Shown piece by piece: positions 8,890 through 17,395 of a DNA stretch of 64,000 nucleotides (position 1 is the stretch's first letter; every line of letters begins with the position of its first letter). Location of the stretch: positions 1-64,000 of the forward strand of contig NZ_CP104166.1 of the NCBI RefSeq assembly GCF_029982035.1. The letters run 5' to 3'. Origin of the DNA: Megaera polyxenophila (GTDB lineage: Bacteria > Pseudomonadota > Alphaproteobacteria > Rickettsiales > Rickettsiaceae). The translations under genes and the position numbers were made by a program. Under the pieces are notes generated by a model. The model saw nothing but the letters and a program-made list of their open reading frames with translations, had not been told where the DNA came from and made no database searches.

Positions 8890-10656
8890 TTAGGTAAAAG
8901 AATTTATGATCAAGTCTTTTATGTGCAGTTGTAGCATTTGTTTATTTTGCCAGTTATTTTCTTTTAGAATGCCAATTACTGATAAATTATAAGGTTTTCT
9001 TGATAAAATTACCTCTGCCAGCACCGTGTTAACAGAATTAAAAGCAATAGCACTTATTGATGTTAAAGAGGAAGAATCTCTGGTTGGAGCGAGCAAAACT
9101 TTAATGTGATTACCTCCTACAATATCAGCCTTTAGCACAAACAGATTGCTAAATTTAAAAACAGGTGATGGGTTACCATTGCCAAATGGCTCTAACTTAT
9201 TGATTTCCTCAATTAAACTATTATTTATAGAGTTAGCAGTTAATTCTAAATCATAAAATTCTTCCAGGTGAGAAGTAGAATTTTTTAATATAGTTTTAAA
9301 CCTGTCTTCTAAAAATTCCTGTAATATAGATAATTTATTTTCCTCAATACTAAAACCGGCAGCCATAGCATGTCCACCGCCCGCTATTAGCATCCCTTTT
9401 AGTTTTGCTTCCATTAAAGCTGAACCAAAATCGCATCCCTTAACAGACCTACATGAAGCCTTTCCTATTGAATCATTAACTGCCACCACGGCTACTGGCC
9501 TATTATATGTTTCTTTTAATCTACCGGCTACAATACCTATAACTCCCGGATGCCAACCATGGCCACTTACAAAAATCACTGTATTATTAGCCTGTAATTT
9601 TGCCAATTTATGAGCTTCTTCTAAAATCGTTAATTCTATTATTTTCCGGTTATTATTATGTATAGTTAGCTCTTCTGATATCTCCCTAGCCTTCTGAGGA
9701 TTATTCGTGGAAAGAAGAGTTGCCCCTAAAGAGGAATTACCTACCCTACCTCCTGCATTAATCCTTGGGCCTAGTACAAACCCAAGGTGGTAACAATTAA
9801 TCGCTTCATCTAATGCTGCGGTATCACATAAAGCAGCATACCCTATGTTTACTCTACTTCTTGCTATCTTTAAACCTTGTTTAACAAAAGCTCTATTTAA
9901 TCCGGTCAGTGTCATAACGTCGCAAACCGTACCGAGGGCAACAATATCTAGTTGTTTGATTAAATCCGGATGTTTAATAGAATTATCCTCAAAAAATCCT
10001 TCCTTCCTAAGCGCCGAGCAAAATGCCACTGTAAATAAAAACGAAACCCCTACAGCTGCGAGGTTCTTATAATTACTTACCTCATCAATTCGGTTAGGGT
10101 TGATTACTGCTACCGCTTTAGGTAATTTATCTAAACTAATATGATGATCAATGACTATAACATCAAGACCTATCTCAGAAGCATAAAGCAAAGCTTCAAA
10201 AGCTACTGAACCACAATCAACGGTAATAAGTAACCTGTTACCGTTATCTTTGAGCTTTTGTATTGCAGACGAAGTGGGGCCATACCCTTCTTCTATCCTA
10301 TCGGGTACATAAATTTCCACTTCTACCCCCAGTTCCCGAAAAACGTTTTTCAGTAAGGCGGAAGAAGTAGCCCCATCAACATCATAATCTGCAAATATAC
10401 AAATTTTTTCGTTCTTCTTTATTGCTTGTATCACCCTTTCTACGCCCTTTTGCATATCGAGCAAATGAAAAGGATTCGGCAATAGTTTTTTTATTTTAGG
10501 GTCAAGAAAATCAAAAGCTTCTTCTGCTGAAGATACTCTGCTTGAGACTAGTTTTGCAAGAAAATCTCCGATTTGAAGCTCTCTGGAAATTCTGGTAACT
10601 AGATCTTCCTGAATCTTTACTGGTTGCCAGAATTTTCCCAAAACGGATTTTTGCAT
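8890..10656 (-). CDS. recJ: single-stranded-DNA-specific exonuclease RecJ
   Basis: A 588-residue DHH-family nuclease that degrades single-stranded DNA 5' to 3' in recombination and mismatch repair. Metal-binding motifs are in order: DYDVDG at 90-95, VDCGS near 146, VIDHH at 168-172, then the DHHA1 region with GPRINAGGRVG near 300 and GGGHAMAAG near 427, followed by the C-terminal OB-type domain. Length and motif order match bacterial RecJ. The gene stands alone, with about 130 bp on each side. The upstream gap holds a modest dyad, gtaataa paired with ttattac around 10720-10758, of unknown role. Confidence 0.95.
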   Translation of the reverse strand: MQKSVLGKFWQPVKIQEDLVTRISRELQIGDFLAKLVSSRVSSAEEAFDFLDPKIKKLLPNPFHLLDMQKGVERVIQAIKKNEKICIFADYDVDGATSSALLKNVFRELGVEVEIYVPDRIEEGYGPTSSAIQKLKDNGNRLLITVDCGSVAFEALLYASEIGLDVIVIDHHISLDKLPKAVAVINPNRIDEVSNYKNLAAVGVSFLFTVAFCSALRKEGFFEDNSIKHPDLIKQLDIVALGTVCDVMTLTGLNRAFVKQGLKIARSRVNIGYAALCDTAALDEAINCYHLGFVLGPRINAGGRVGNSSLGATLLSTNNPQKAREISEELTIHNNNRKIIELTILEEAHKLAKLQANNTVIFVSGHGWHPGVIGIVAGRLKETYNRPVAVVAVNDSIGKASCRSVKGCDFGSALMEAKLKGMLIAGGGHAMAAGFSIEENKLSILQEFLEDRFKTILKNSTSHLEEFYDLELTANSINNSLIEEINKLEPFGNGNPSPVFKFSNLFVLKADIVGGNHIKVLLAPTRDSSSLTSISAIAFNSVNTVLAEVILSRKPYNLSVIGILKENNWQNKQMLQLHIKDLIINSFT

Positions 10657-10795
10657 AAATTTAACAAATAGGTTATTCTGTAATGAGCAAGGTTAAATTT
10701 TGATGCGATATTTCAGCCGTAATAACTGCCATTATCCTACCAAGGATTATTATTACTGTCGAGAGAAATAAGTTATTGGTATAAAGAAAAACAAA

Positions 10796-11371
10796 TTAAC
10801 AACTAGCTAAGTACGGAACAAAATCTATTCCATCTATATTTAATTTAGCAAGAGCATTAGGCCATTTAGTAGTAGGATCATTACCAAAAATGAGATCATA
10901 ATCCGGTTCTGATATTAGCCATAGGTTATTTTGAATTTCAAATTCTAGTTGACCTACTCCCCAACCGGTATAACCAATTGCAAACATGCTATGTTTAGGA
11001 CCACTGCCGCTTGTTATGTCTTTCAGGATTTCAATATTTGAACTAACAGCTAATTCTGAATTTTCTAATTTAAATAAAAGGTTTTTGTTGTATTCTGCAG
11101 AGTGCAAAAAGAAACCTCTTTCAAGTTCGAGCGGCCCGCCAATATGAATCTTTAAATTTAATAGGTTCAGGTCGAGTTTAAATTCAGCTTTTTTAAATAA
11201 ATTATTTACCGGAGGATTTTTAACTAGACGATTTACAAGAAAACCAACAGCTCCTTGATCCCCATGGTGTACCACATAAACAATGGATTGGTGAAATATA
11301 TTATCCTCCATAGTATATGGGCTTGCTATGAGAATTTTGCCAGTTAAATTAGAAAAATCTTGGCTGATCAT
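10796..11371 (-). CDS. YqgE/AlgH family protein
   Basis: A 191-residue cytoplasmic protein of the YqgE/AlgH (DUF179) family, recognised by the N-terminal GKILIASPYTMEDNIFHQSIVYV, read here as two pieces, followed by GAVGFLVNR and the central IHIGGPLE segment. The near C-terminal GYTGWGVGQLEFE is also typical. The biochemical function of the family is not established; despite the AlgH name it is not a proven transcription regulator. It is divergent from the DsbD-like gene, with a 70-bp shared promoter region. Confidence 0.9.
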   Translation of the reverse strand: MISQDFSNLTGKILIASPYTMEDNIFHQSIVYVVHHGDQGAVGFLVNRLVKNPPVNNLFKKAEFKLDLNLLNLKIHIGGPLELERGFFLHSAEYNKNLLFKLENSELAVSSNIEILKDITSGSGPKHSMFAIGYTGWGVGQLEFEIQNNLWLISEPDYDLIFGNDPTTKWPNALAKLNIDGIDFVPYLASC

Positions 11372-11379
11372 ATAAATAT

Positions 11380-11409
11380 TTGCAGATTATTACTTAATAA
11401 ACATATAGT
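11380..11409 (+). promoter_or_regulatory. possible promoter of the DsbD-like gene
   Basis: TTGCAG at 11380-11385 and TATAGT at 11404-11409 are separated by 18 bp, and the coding start lies 32 bp beyond the -10 box. The -10 matches sigma-70 consensus at five of six positions; the -35 is weak. Found by eye. Confidence 0.35.
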
Positions 11410-11441
11410 AATTATCCTAAGATATTTCAATAGTAATTTGA

Positions 11442-13106
11442 ATGATTTGTAAACGATTAATATTAATATTAGCATGCTTTTTCTGCCAGATAAGCTGGGG
11501 GGCAGAGCAAGACAAAGAAACGAATTTTATCATAAATAAGGATTCTAACAAACTAACATTAGAGCTTGAAATACCTAAAAAACATATTATTTACTCAATT
11601 CACCCCGGGCCTACAGGATTGCCTACTAAAGTTGAACTCAAACGATCCTCTAATTTAAATAATTATAAGCTAATTTGGCCAGATCCTTTACTGGCAACCT
11701 CAGCAGCCGGAGAAAAAACATATTTTTATGAAAATCATCTTAAAGTACCGCTGTTAGTTGAAGCCCGTAATCCTAGAGAGGACATAGAGCTAGAATTTGA
11801 TATAGAATATGTATTATGCAGTAACCAATGCGAGCTTAAGCAAGAACATCTTTCTACTGTAATCAGTCCAGAAGATTTAAAGGATAATTCTCAACTTGCG
11901 AGCATTTTTAATGTTTTTTGGATTATGTCAATTGCAGTTCTTGGCGGTTTCATTTTAAATTTTATGCCTTGTGTGTTACCGGTATTATCCCTAAAGGTTA
12001 TAAATTTTATAAGGCATCCCAATTTAAATAGGAAAAAAGCTTCATTATTTACCATATTCGGTATATTAAGCAGTTTTTGGGGACTAGCTTTTATAGCAAT
12101 CATTTTTAAAAGCACCGGTAAATATTTTAGCCTCGGATTAAACTTTCAAGAGCCCACTTTTGTCATTGCTTTAACTATAATTATAACCTTTTTTATTAGT
12201 GTATCATTAGATCGGGTAGTATTTAAATTTCCTGAACCTGTCAATAATTTTTTGTTAAGCATTAAACTTCAAGGCCAATATATTGAACATTATTTTAGTG
12301 GAGTAATTGCAACTATTTTATCTACACCTTGTACCGCCCCTTTTCTTGGCACTGCTTTGTTTTTTAGTTTTCAGCAAAGTAATTTATTTATATTTTTTAC
12401 ATTTACTTTTATAGGTTTAGGTTTTTCTACGCCCTATATATTGATGCTTATCTTCCCTAAAGCTTTAAAATTTCTTCCCACATCTGGTAAATGGATGAAT
12501 AATTTAAAATTAATATTAGCTACTTCGTTAATAGGAACGATAATTTGGTTACTTTATATCCTAGAAGCGCAAATAAATTTAAGGGCGGTAGTAATTTTAT
12601 TTCTGTTGCTACTGTTAATTAAGTTTACCTTGGAAAATAATATATATTTTTTGAAATATCCTCTAATAAAGTTAATTATCCTCTTTATATTAGTGATTTT
12701 CAGTTTTTTATTGCCTAAATATAGTTATCTTGAGGATAAAAATTATCAAGAAAAAGTTAATAGTTTATGGCAAAAATTTGAACCTGAAAAAATTGATTCT
12801 TTAGTTAAAAGTGGAAAAATAGTTTTTGTTGATATTACGGCTGATTGGTGTATCACCTGTAAATACAATAAATATCTCGTGTTTTCTAGGGACAAAACCA
12901 TTAAAACACTTTCTGATACTCAAATAATAGCAATGCGTGGGGATTTTACTAATTATGATCTTCAAATACATGATTTTTTATCAAAAAGAAAAATACCTGG
13001 TATACCTTATAATGTAATATTTAGCCAAAAATTTCCGGATGGTTTGGAACTTCCGGTTCTTCTTTCCATTAAGGAAATTGAAGATGGCGTAAAACAAGCG
13101 AGGTAA
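11442..13106 (+). CDS. DsbD/ScsB-like thiol:disulfide interchange protein
   Basis: A 554-residue membrane reductase that would pass electrons from cytoplasmic thioredoxin to periplasmic thiol proteins, for example in cytochrome c maturation. A signal peptide occupies residues 1-20. The periplasmic N-terminal domain has a CSNQC pair near residue 126. The membrane core carries the expected buried cysteines C177 (NFMPCVLPVL) and C297 (STPCTAPF). A C-terminal thioredoxin-like domain has ADWCITCK (C470, C473). The three-part layout matches DsbD/ScsB. The presence of ccmA and ccmB in the window fits a need for reduced apocytochrome c. Confidence 0.9.
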   Translation: MICKRLILILACFFCQISWGAEQDKETNFIINKDSNKLTLELEIPKKHIIYSIHPGPTGLPTKVELKRSSNLNNYKLIWPDPLLATSAAGEKTYFYENHLKVPLLVEARNPREDIELEFDIEYVLCSNQCELKQEHLSTVISPEDLKDNSQLASIFNVFWIMSIAVLGGFILNFMPCVLPVLSLKVINFIRHPNLNRKKASLFTIFGILSSFWGLAFIAIIFKSTGKYFSLGLNFQEPTFVIALTIIITFFISVSLDRVVFKFPEPVNNFLLSIKLQGQYIEHYFSGVIATILSTPCTAPFLGTALFFSFQQSNLFIFFTFTFIGLGFSTPYILMLIFPKALKFLPTSGKWMNNLKLILATSLIGTIIWLLYILEAQINLRAVVILFLLLLLIKFTLENNIYFLKYPLIKLIILFILVIFSFLLPKYSYLEDKNYQEKVNSLWQKFEPEKIDSLVKSGKIVFVDITADWCITCKYNKYLVFSRDKTIKTLSDTQIIAMRGDFTNYDLQIHDFLSKRKIPGIPYNVIFSQKFPDGLELPVLLSIKEIEDGVKQAR

Positions 13107-13210
13107 GTTTTCTAAACTAAATTGCCTCAAACAAAAAAAATCTATCTTTTAAAAAATTTTTCTTTATACTTCGGGCAAACAGGTTTTTGAAATATATTTA
13201 GTCCAGACTT

Positions 13211-14755
13211 ATGAGTAAAATGACCTTTCAAAATCAACAGATTCTTGACGAAAAAAGAAGTCAAGCTCGTTTTGGCGGTGGAGCTGAGCGTATTCTGCAA
13301 CAACATCAAAAAGGCAAATTAACGGCAAGAGAACGGATAGAAGTATTATTAGATCCTGATAGTTTTCAAGAAACAGGAATGTTTGTTGAACACCGTTGCG
13401 ATAATTTTGGGATGAAAGATAAAAAATTTGCTGGTGATGGGGTTGTTACTGGCCATGGTACTATCAACGGACGCCTAATATTTGTATATAGCCAGGATTT
13501 TACTGTTTTTGGCGGTTCACTTGGTGAATACCATGCTAAAAAAATATGTAATTTAATTGATGCAGCATTAGAAGTCGGCGCTCCGGTCATCGGTATTAAT
13601 GATTCCGGCGGAGCTAGAATACAGGAAGGAGTTGATTCACTTGGTGGATATGGTGAGTTATTTCATCGAAATACTCTTGCTTCCGGTGTTATTCCACAAA
13701 TTACCCTTGTAATGGGACCGTGTGCAGGCGGGGCTGTTTATTCCCCTGCCCTAACTGATTTTGTGTTTATGGTAAGGGGATCTTCTTACATGTTTGTAAC
13801 AGGTCCTGATGTTATAAAAACTGTAACAGGAGAAGAAGTAACGCAGGAAAAATTGGGTGGAGCTAGAATGCACACAACCCAATCCGGCGTTGCTGATCTT
13901 GGATTTAAAAACGATGTTGAACTTCTTTTGGAAACAAGGAGATTTATAAATTTCCTACCACTGTCAAATCGGTCTGCTCTCCCTTTAAGACCTACTAGTG
14001 ACCCTGCAGATAGGGTAGATATGTCGCTCAATACATTAGTGCCTGATAATGCTAATAAGTCTTATGACATGAAAGAGCTTATCCAAAGAATAGTGGATGA
14101 AGGCGATTTTTTTGAATTACAACCCGATTATGCTAAAAATATTATAATTGGTTTTGGGTATATGGAAGGTAGCCCTGTAGGGTTTGTCGCAAACCAGCCT
14201 CTTCATCTGGCGGGGTGTTTAGATATAAATGCCTCTAGAAAAGCTGCTCGTTTTGTTAGGTTCTGTGATGCTTTTAGCATACCGATAGTGACATTAGTAG
14301 ATGTTCCTGGTTTCCTTCCAGGAGTCGAGCAAGAAACAAGTGGTATAATCAAACACGGAGCAAAACTGCTTTATGCATACGCAGAGGCTACTGTCCCTAA
14401 AATTACCGTTATTACTCGAAAAGCTTATGGGGGGGCCTATATTGTTATGAATTCAAAACACCTACGTGGTGATAATAATTATGCCTGGATTAACTCAGAA
14501 ATTGCAGTTATGGGAGCTGAAGGTGCAGCAGAGGTTATTTTTAGGCAAGAATGCAAAGATCCTGATAGAAAGAAGGAAATAATAGCCAACTATAAAGAAA
14601 CTATTACATCGCCTTTTGTCGCTGCTTCAAGAGGTTATCTTGATGATATTATCAAGCCTCAAAATACTAGATGGAGGATATGCAAATCTTTAAAATATTT
14701 ACGCACTAAGTCGGTAAACAAGCCATGGAAGAAACACGATAATTTACCATTGTAA
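13211..14755 (+). CDS. pccB: propionyl-CoA carboxylase beta chain
   Basis: The carboxyltransferase subunit, 514 residues, that moves the carboxyl group from biotin to propionyl-CoA to make methylmalonyl-CoA. Acetyl-CoA carboxylase-type carboxyltransferase motifs are present, including the N-terminal GGGAERILQQHQKGKLTARE, GGSLGEYHAKKI, INDSGGARIQEGV, a second oxyanion-hole region GGGAYIVMNSK-like (YGGAYIVMNSKHLRGD), and DVPGFLPGVEQE. The alpha chain follows after 59 bp, so the two form an operon. The product would feed the TCA cycle from odd-chain or branched-chain degradation. Confidence 0.95.
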   Translation: MSKMTFQNQQILDEKRSQARFGGGAERILQQHQKGKLTARERIEVLLDPDSFQETGMFVEHRCDNFGMKDKKFAGDGVVTGHGTINGRLIFVYSQDFTVFGGSLGEYHAKKICNLIDAALEVGAPVIGINDSGGARIQEGVDSLGGYGELFHRNTLASGVIPQITLVMGPCAGGAVYSPALTDFVFMVRGSSYMFVTGPDVIKTVTGEEVTQEKLGGARMHTTQSGVADLGFKNDVELLLETRRFINFLPLSNRSALPLRPTSDPADRVDMSLNTLVPDNANKSYDMKELIQRIVDEGDFFELQPDYAKNIIIGFGYMEGSPVGFVANQPLHLAGCLDINASRKAARFVRFCDAFSIPIVTLVDVPGFLPGVEQETSGIIKHGAKLLYAYAEATVPKITVITRKAYGGAYIVMNSKHLRGDNNYAWINSEIAVMGAEGAAEVIFRQECKDPDRKKEIIANYKETITSPFVAASRGYLDDIIKPQNTRWRICKSLKYLRTKSVNKPWKKHDNLPL

Positions 14756-14814
14756 ATATTTGTTAAGAATTTTAAACAGCCTTTAAATATAGATAAAGAC
14801 TTGAAAATTAGTTT

Positions 14815-16815
14815 ATGACCGAAAAACCATTATTTGAAAAAGTCCTTGTTGCCAATCGCGGTGAAATTGCCCTCAGGATCATGAAAACTCTCCAGAAAAT
14901 GGGAATAAAATCTGTAGCAGTTTACTCGGAAGCAGACACCAATGCTCAACATGTACAATATGCAGATGAAGCTTATTACATAGGTAATTCACCGGCAACA
15001 GAAAGTTACTTATCAATAAAAAACATTATTACGGCAATTAGAGAAAGTGGTGCTGATGCTGTTCACCCGGGATATGGGTTTCTAGCTGAAAATGCAAATT
15101 TTGCCAATGTTTTAAAAAGAGAAGGTGTTACTTTAATAGGGCCAAGTGCCAAAGTAATCAAGATTATGGGCGATAAAATTGAGGCTAAAAAAATTGCCGT
15201 CGCTTCTGGTGTTAGTACAGTCCCAGGTTATATGGGTACTATTAATGACGTAGAACAAGCTATAAAAATTGCTGAGCAAATAGGATTTCCCGTAATAATA
15301 AAAGCAGCTGCAGGCGGCGGCGGTCGTGGTATGCGGGTAGTAAAAAACTCCCAAGAAATGGCAAAGGCTTACCAGTCTGCGAAGTTTGAAGCCCAAAATA
15401 GCTTTAGCGATGCTAGGGTTTTTATTGAAAAATTAATTGTTGCTCCTCGCCATATTGAAATACAGCTTTTAGCGGATCAATATGGAAATGCCGTTTGCCT
15501 TGGAGAAAGGGAATGTTCAATTCAGCGTTATCACCAAAAAGTCATAGAAGAAGCTCCTAGTTCTTTTGTTGACGAAGTAACAAGACAGAAAATGTATGCT
15601 GAAGTGATCGCTTTGGCTAAGAAAGTGGGCTACTATTCAGCTGGTACGGTTGAATTTATGATGGATAAAGAGAAGAACTATTATTTTCTTGAAATGAATA
15701 CCCGTCTGCAGGTAGAGCATCCGGTTACTGAACTAATTACTGGCTACGATATAGTAGAACAAATGATTAGAATAGCAGCAGGGGAAAAGCTTTCTTTTGA
15801 GCAAAAAGATGTAAAAATGACCGGTTGGGCTATTGAGTCAAGAATTTGCGCCGAAGACCCATCACGTGGGTTTTTACCCTCTAGTGGTAGGATATTAGAC
15901 TATAAGCTTCCACCTAAAAACCCCAATATTAGAATTGATAGCGGTATTGGTTCAGGAGGTAAAGTTAGTATGTTTTATGATGCAATGATAGCAAAATTAT
16001 GCACTTATGGTGAAACACGGCAAGCAGCAATAGAGCTTATGAGCGAGTCACTAAGCTCATTTGTCATTCAGGGTATATCGCACAATATTAGTTTCTTAGA
16101 AGCGCTAATTAATCATCCCAAATTTATATCAGGAGATATTCATACCGGATTTATTGATGAAGAGTATCCAGGGGGTTTTTCAGGTGCGACTCTTACGCCA
16201 GGTATAAGTGAAGTATTTTTGGCAACAGCGATTTACATATCTCTAACAGAACAAAGGAGAGCTTCTTCTATTGGAGGTCAAATTACAGATCAAGCCCATA
16301 AAATAGGGACTAGATGGATTGTTTCTATTGATAAAGATCAATATCCTATAATGATCAAACAGGTAACAGACGGCTATAATATCAGATATGGAACAAGCAG
16401 GATTACTATTCGCAGTAATTGGACTTTAGGAACTCATCTTTTTACAGCAATTATTAATGGTCAAAAAGTTAATGTTAAAATAGTCGATATTCCCACCGGT
16501 TATAGACTTACCCATTCTGGTATTACAGTAAATACCTATGTTCGTTCTCCTAGGATGTCAGAACTGGAAGCTCTTATGCCGGTGCGGGATGAGACTGAAG
16601 ATTCGGTAGAGCTATCAGCACCACTTGCCGGTCAGATAATAGCTATAAACGTTAAAGCTGGAGACGAAGTAGCAATAGGTCAAGATTTAATAGTTCTTAC
16701 TGCTATGAAAATGGAAAACATAATTACTGCTGAGCGCAAAGGTAAAATTGCTAAGGTATTGGTACAAGAATTGGAAAATGTTATAAGTGGCCAGGTGTTG
16801 TTAGAGTTTGAGTAA
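14815..16815 (+). CDS. pccA: propionyl-CoA carboxylase alpha chain (biotin carboxylase and biotin carrier)
   Basis: A 666-residue biotin-dependent subunit. It starts with the biotin carboxylase domain (KVLVANRGEIALRIMKT; ATP-grasp glycine loop AAAGGGGRGMR; IEIQLLAD; the EMNTRLQVEHPVTE active-site segment). A BT-type linker follows. The C-terminal carrier domain ends with the biotinylation motif LTAMKMEN, with Lys632 as the biotin acceptor. It carboxylates biotin with ATP and bicarbonate and hands it to the beta chain encoded just upstream. Gene order and lengths are those of the alphaproteobacterial propionyl-CoA carboxylase. No stop or frameshift is seen. Confidence 0.95.
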   Translation: MTEKPLFEKVLVANRGEIALRIMKTLQKMGIKSVAVYSEADTNAQHVQYADEAYYIGNSPATESYLSIKNIITAIRESGADAVHPGYGFLAENANFANVLKREGVTLIGPSAKVIKIMGDKIEAKKIAVASGVSTVPGYMGTINDVEQAIKIAEQIGFPVIIKAAAGGGGRGMRVVKNSQEMAKAYQSAKFEAQNSFSDARVFIEKLIVAPRHIEIQLLADQYGNAVCLGERECSIQRYHQKVIEEAPSSFVDEVTRQKMYAEVIALAKKVGYYSAGTVEFMMDKEKNYYFLEMNTRLQVEHPVTELITGYDIVEQMIRIAAGEKLSFEQKDVKMTGWAIESRICAEDPSRGFLPSSGRILDYKLPPKNPNIRIDSGIGSGGKVSMFYDAMIAKLCTYGETRQAAIELMSESLSSFVIQGISHNISFLEALINHPKFISGDIHTGFIDEEYPGGFSGATLTPGISEVFLATAIYISLTEQRRASSIGGQITDQAHKIGTRWIVSIDKDQYPIMIKQVTDGYNIRYGTSRITIRSNWTLGTHLFTAIINGQKVNVKIVDIPTGYRLTHSGITVNTYVRSPRMSELEALMPVRDETEDSVELSAPLAGQIIAINVKAGDEVAIGQDLIVLTAMKMENIITAERKGKIAKVLVQELENVISGQVLLEFE

Positions 16816-16853
16816 AAAATAACTTTAAAATATATATAGCCATTTAGGAATCT

Positions 16854-16975
16854 TATCACCTAAAAACTTCCATAGATTTTTAGAACTGTTCTTGCTTTTA
16901 AAATTTCAGATTATCCTAAACTTAAGACGGTACACCATTCGTTAGATTATTACAAAAACGAGTGGTGAGGTGATA
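16854..16975. repeat. nested palindromic element downstream of pccA
   Basis: A perfect 8-bp inverted repeat, TATCACCT at 16854-16861 and AGGTGATA at 16968-16975, encloses an 11-bp hairpin: CACCATTCGTT at 16933-16943 and AACGAGTGGTG at 16957-16967, with one G.T pair. The two right arms are directly adjacent. The whole is 122 bp long. This could be a structured RNA end, a terminator for pccBA, or a rickettsial palindromic element. It lies in the 580-bp gap between pccA and ppdK, which otherwise holds only the small ORF and promoter listed separately. Confidence 0.5.
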
Positions 16976-17019
16976 CAGCAATAGTATAATTTATTTTCTA
17001 TTCCCGTTTTTATCTAGTT

Positions 17020-17181
17020 TTAGCTACCCGCCTCTTCGGAATGGGAAACACTTTCTCCCATAAAAGATGATTCTGAAGCAGAACTTAAGCTACCAGTAGA
17101 CAAAGTACTAGAGATTAAAGAACTGAAACTTTCGCTAGAAGAGGAACTCGATCTATCAGAATAGAAAAAACTCTTTGACAT
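17020..17181 (-). CDS. possible serine-rich small protein
   Basis: A 53-codon ORF from ATG at 17181 to TAA at 17020. Nearly half the residues are serine (for example DRSSSSSSESFSS near the N-terminus), with several glutamates and no hydrophobic segment. There is no convincing Shine-Dalgarno sequence upstream, and no family was recognised. Its bias is unlike translated AT-rich noncoding DNA, which is the main reason to list it. It could be a real small protein, the remnant of a longer one, or chance. Confidence 0.3.
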   Translation of the reverse strand: MSKSFFYSDRSSSSSSESFSSLISSTLSTGSLSSASESSFMGESVSHSEEAGS

Positions 17182-17322
17182 AAAAAAACTATTTTTATTG
17201 TTAATAAATACATAGCAAAATATAATAAATTGCCAGCAAACTTTATTAAAATAAATTAGCTGTAAAATTAATGAGCTTTACCTCAACTTTTAAAAAGTTA
17301 TTTCTAAAAAACTTGATAGTGC

Positions 17323-17351
17323 TTGAAAAAAAATAGTAGCTAAGCTATATA
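17323..17351 (+). promoter_or_regulatory. probable ppdK promoter
   Basis: TTGAAA at 17323-17328 and TATATA at 17346-17351 are separated by exactly 17 bp and lie 44 bp before the ppdK start. Both boxes match sigma-70 consensus at five of six or better in their key positions. Found by eye; no transcription data. Confidence 0.5.
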
Positions 17352-17395
17352 ACTCTTAGGGTTGATTATCCTCATTTCAATTTAGAAAATTTCTT

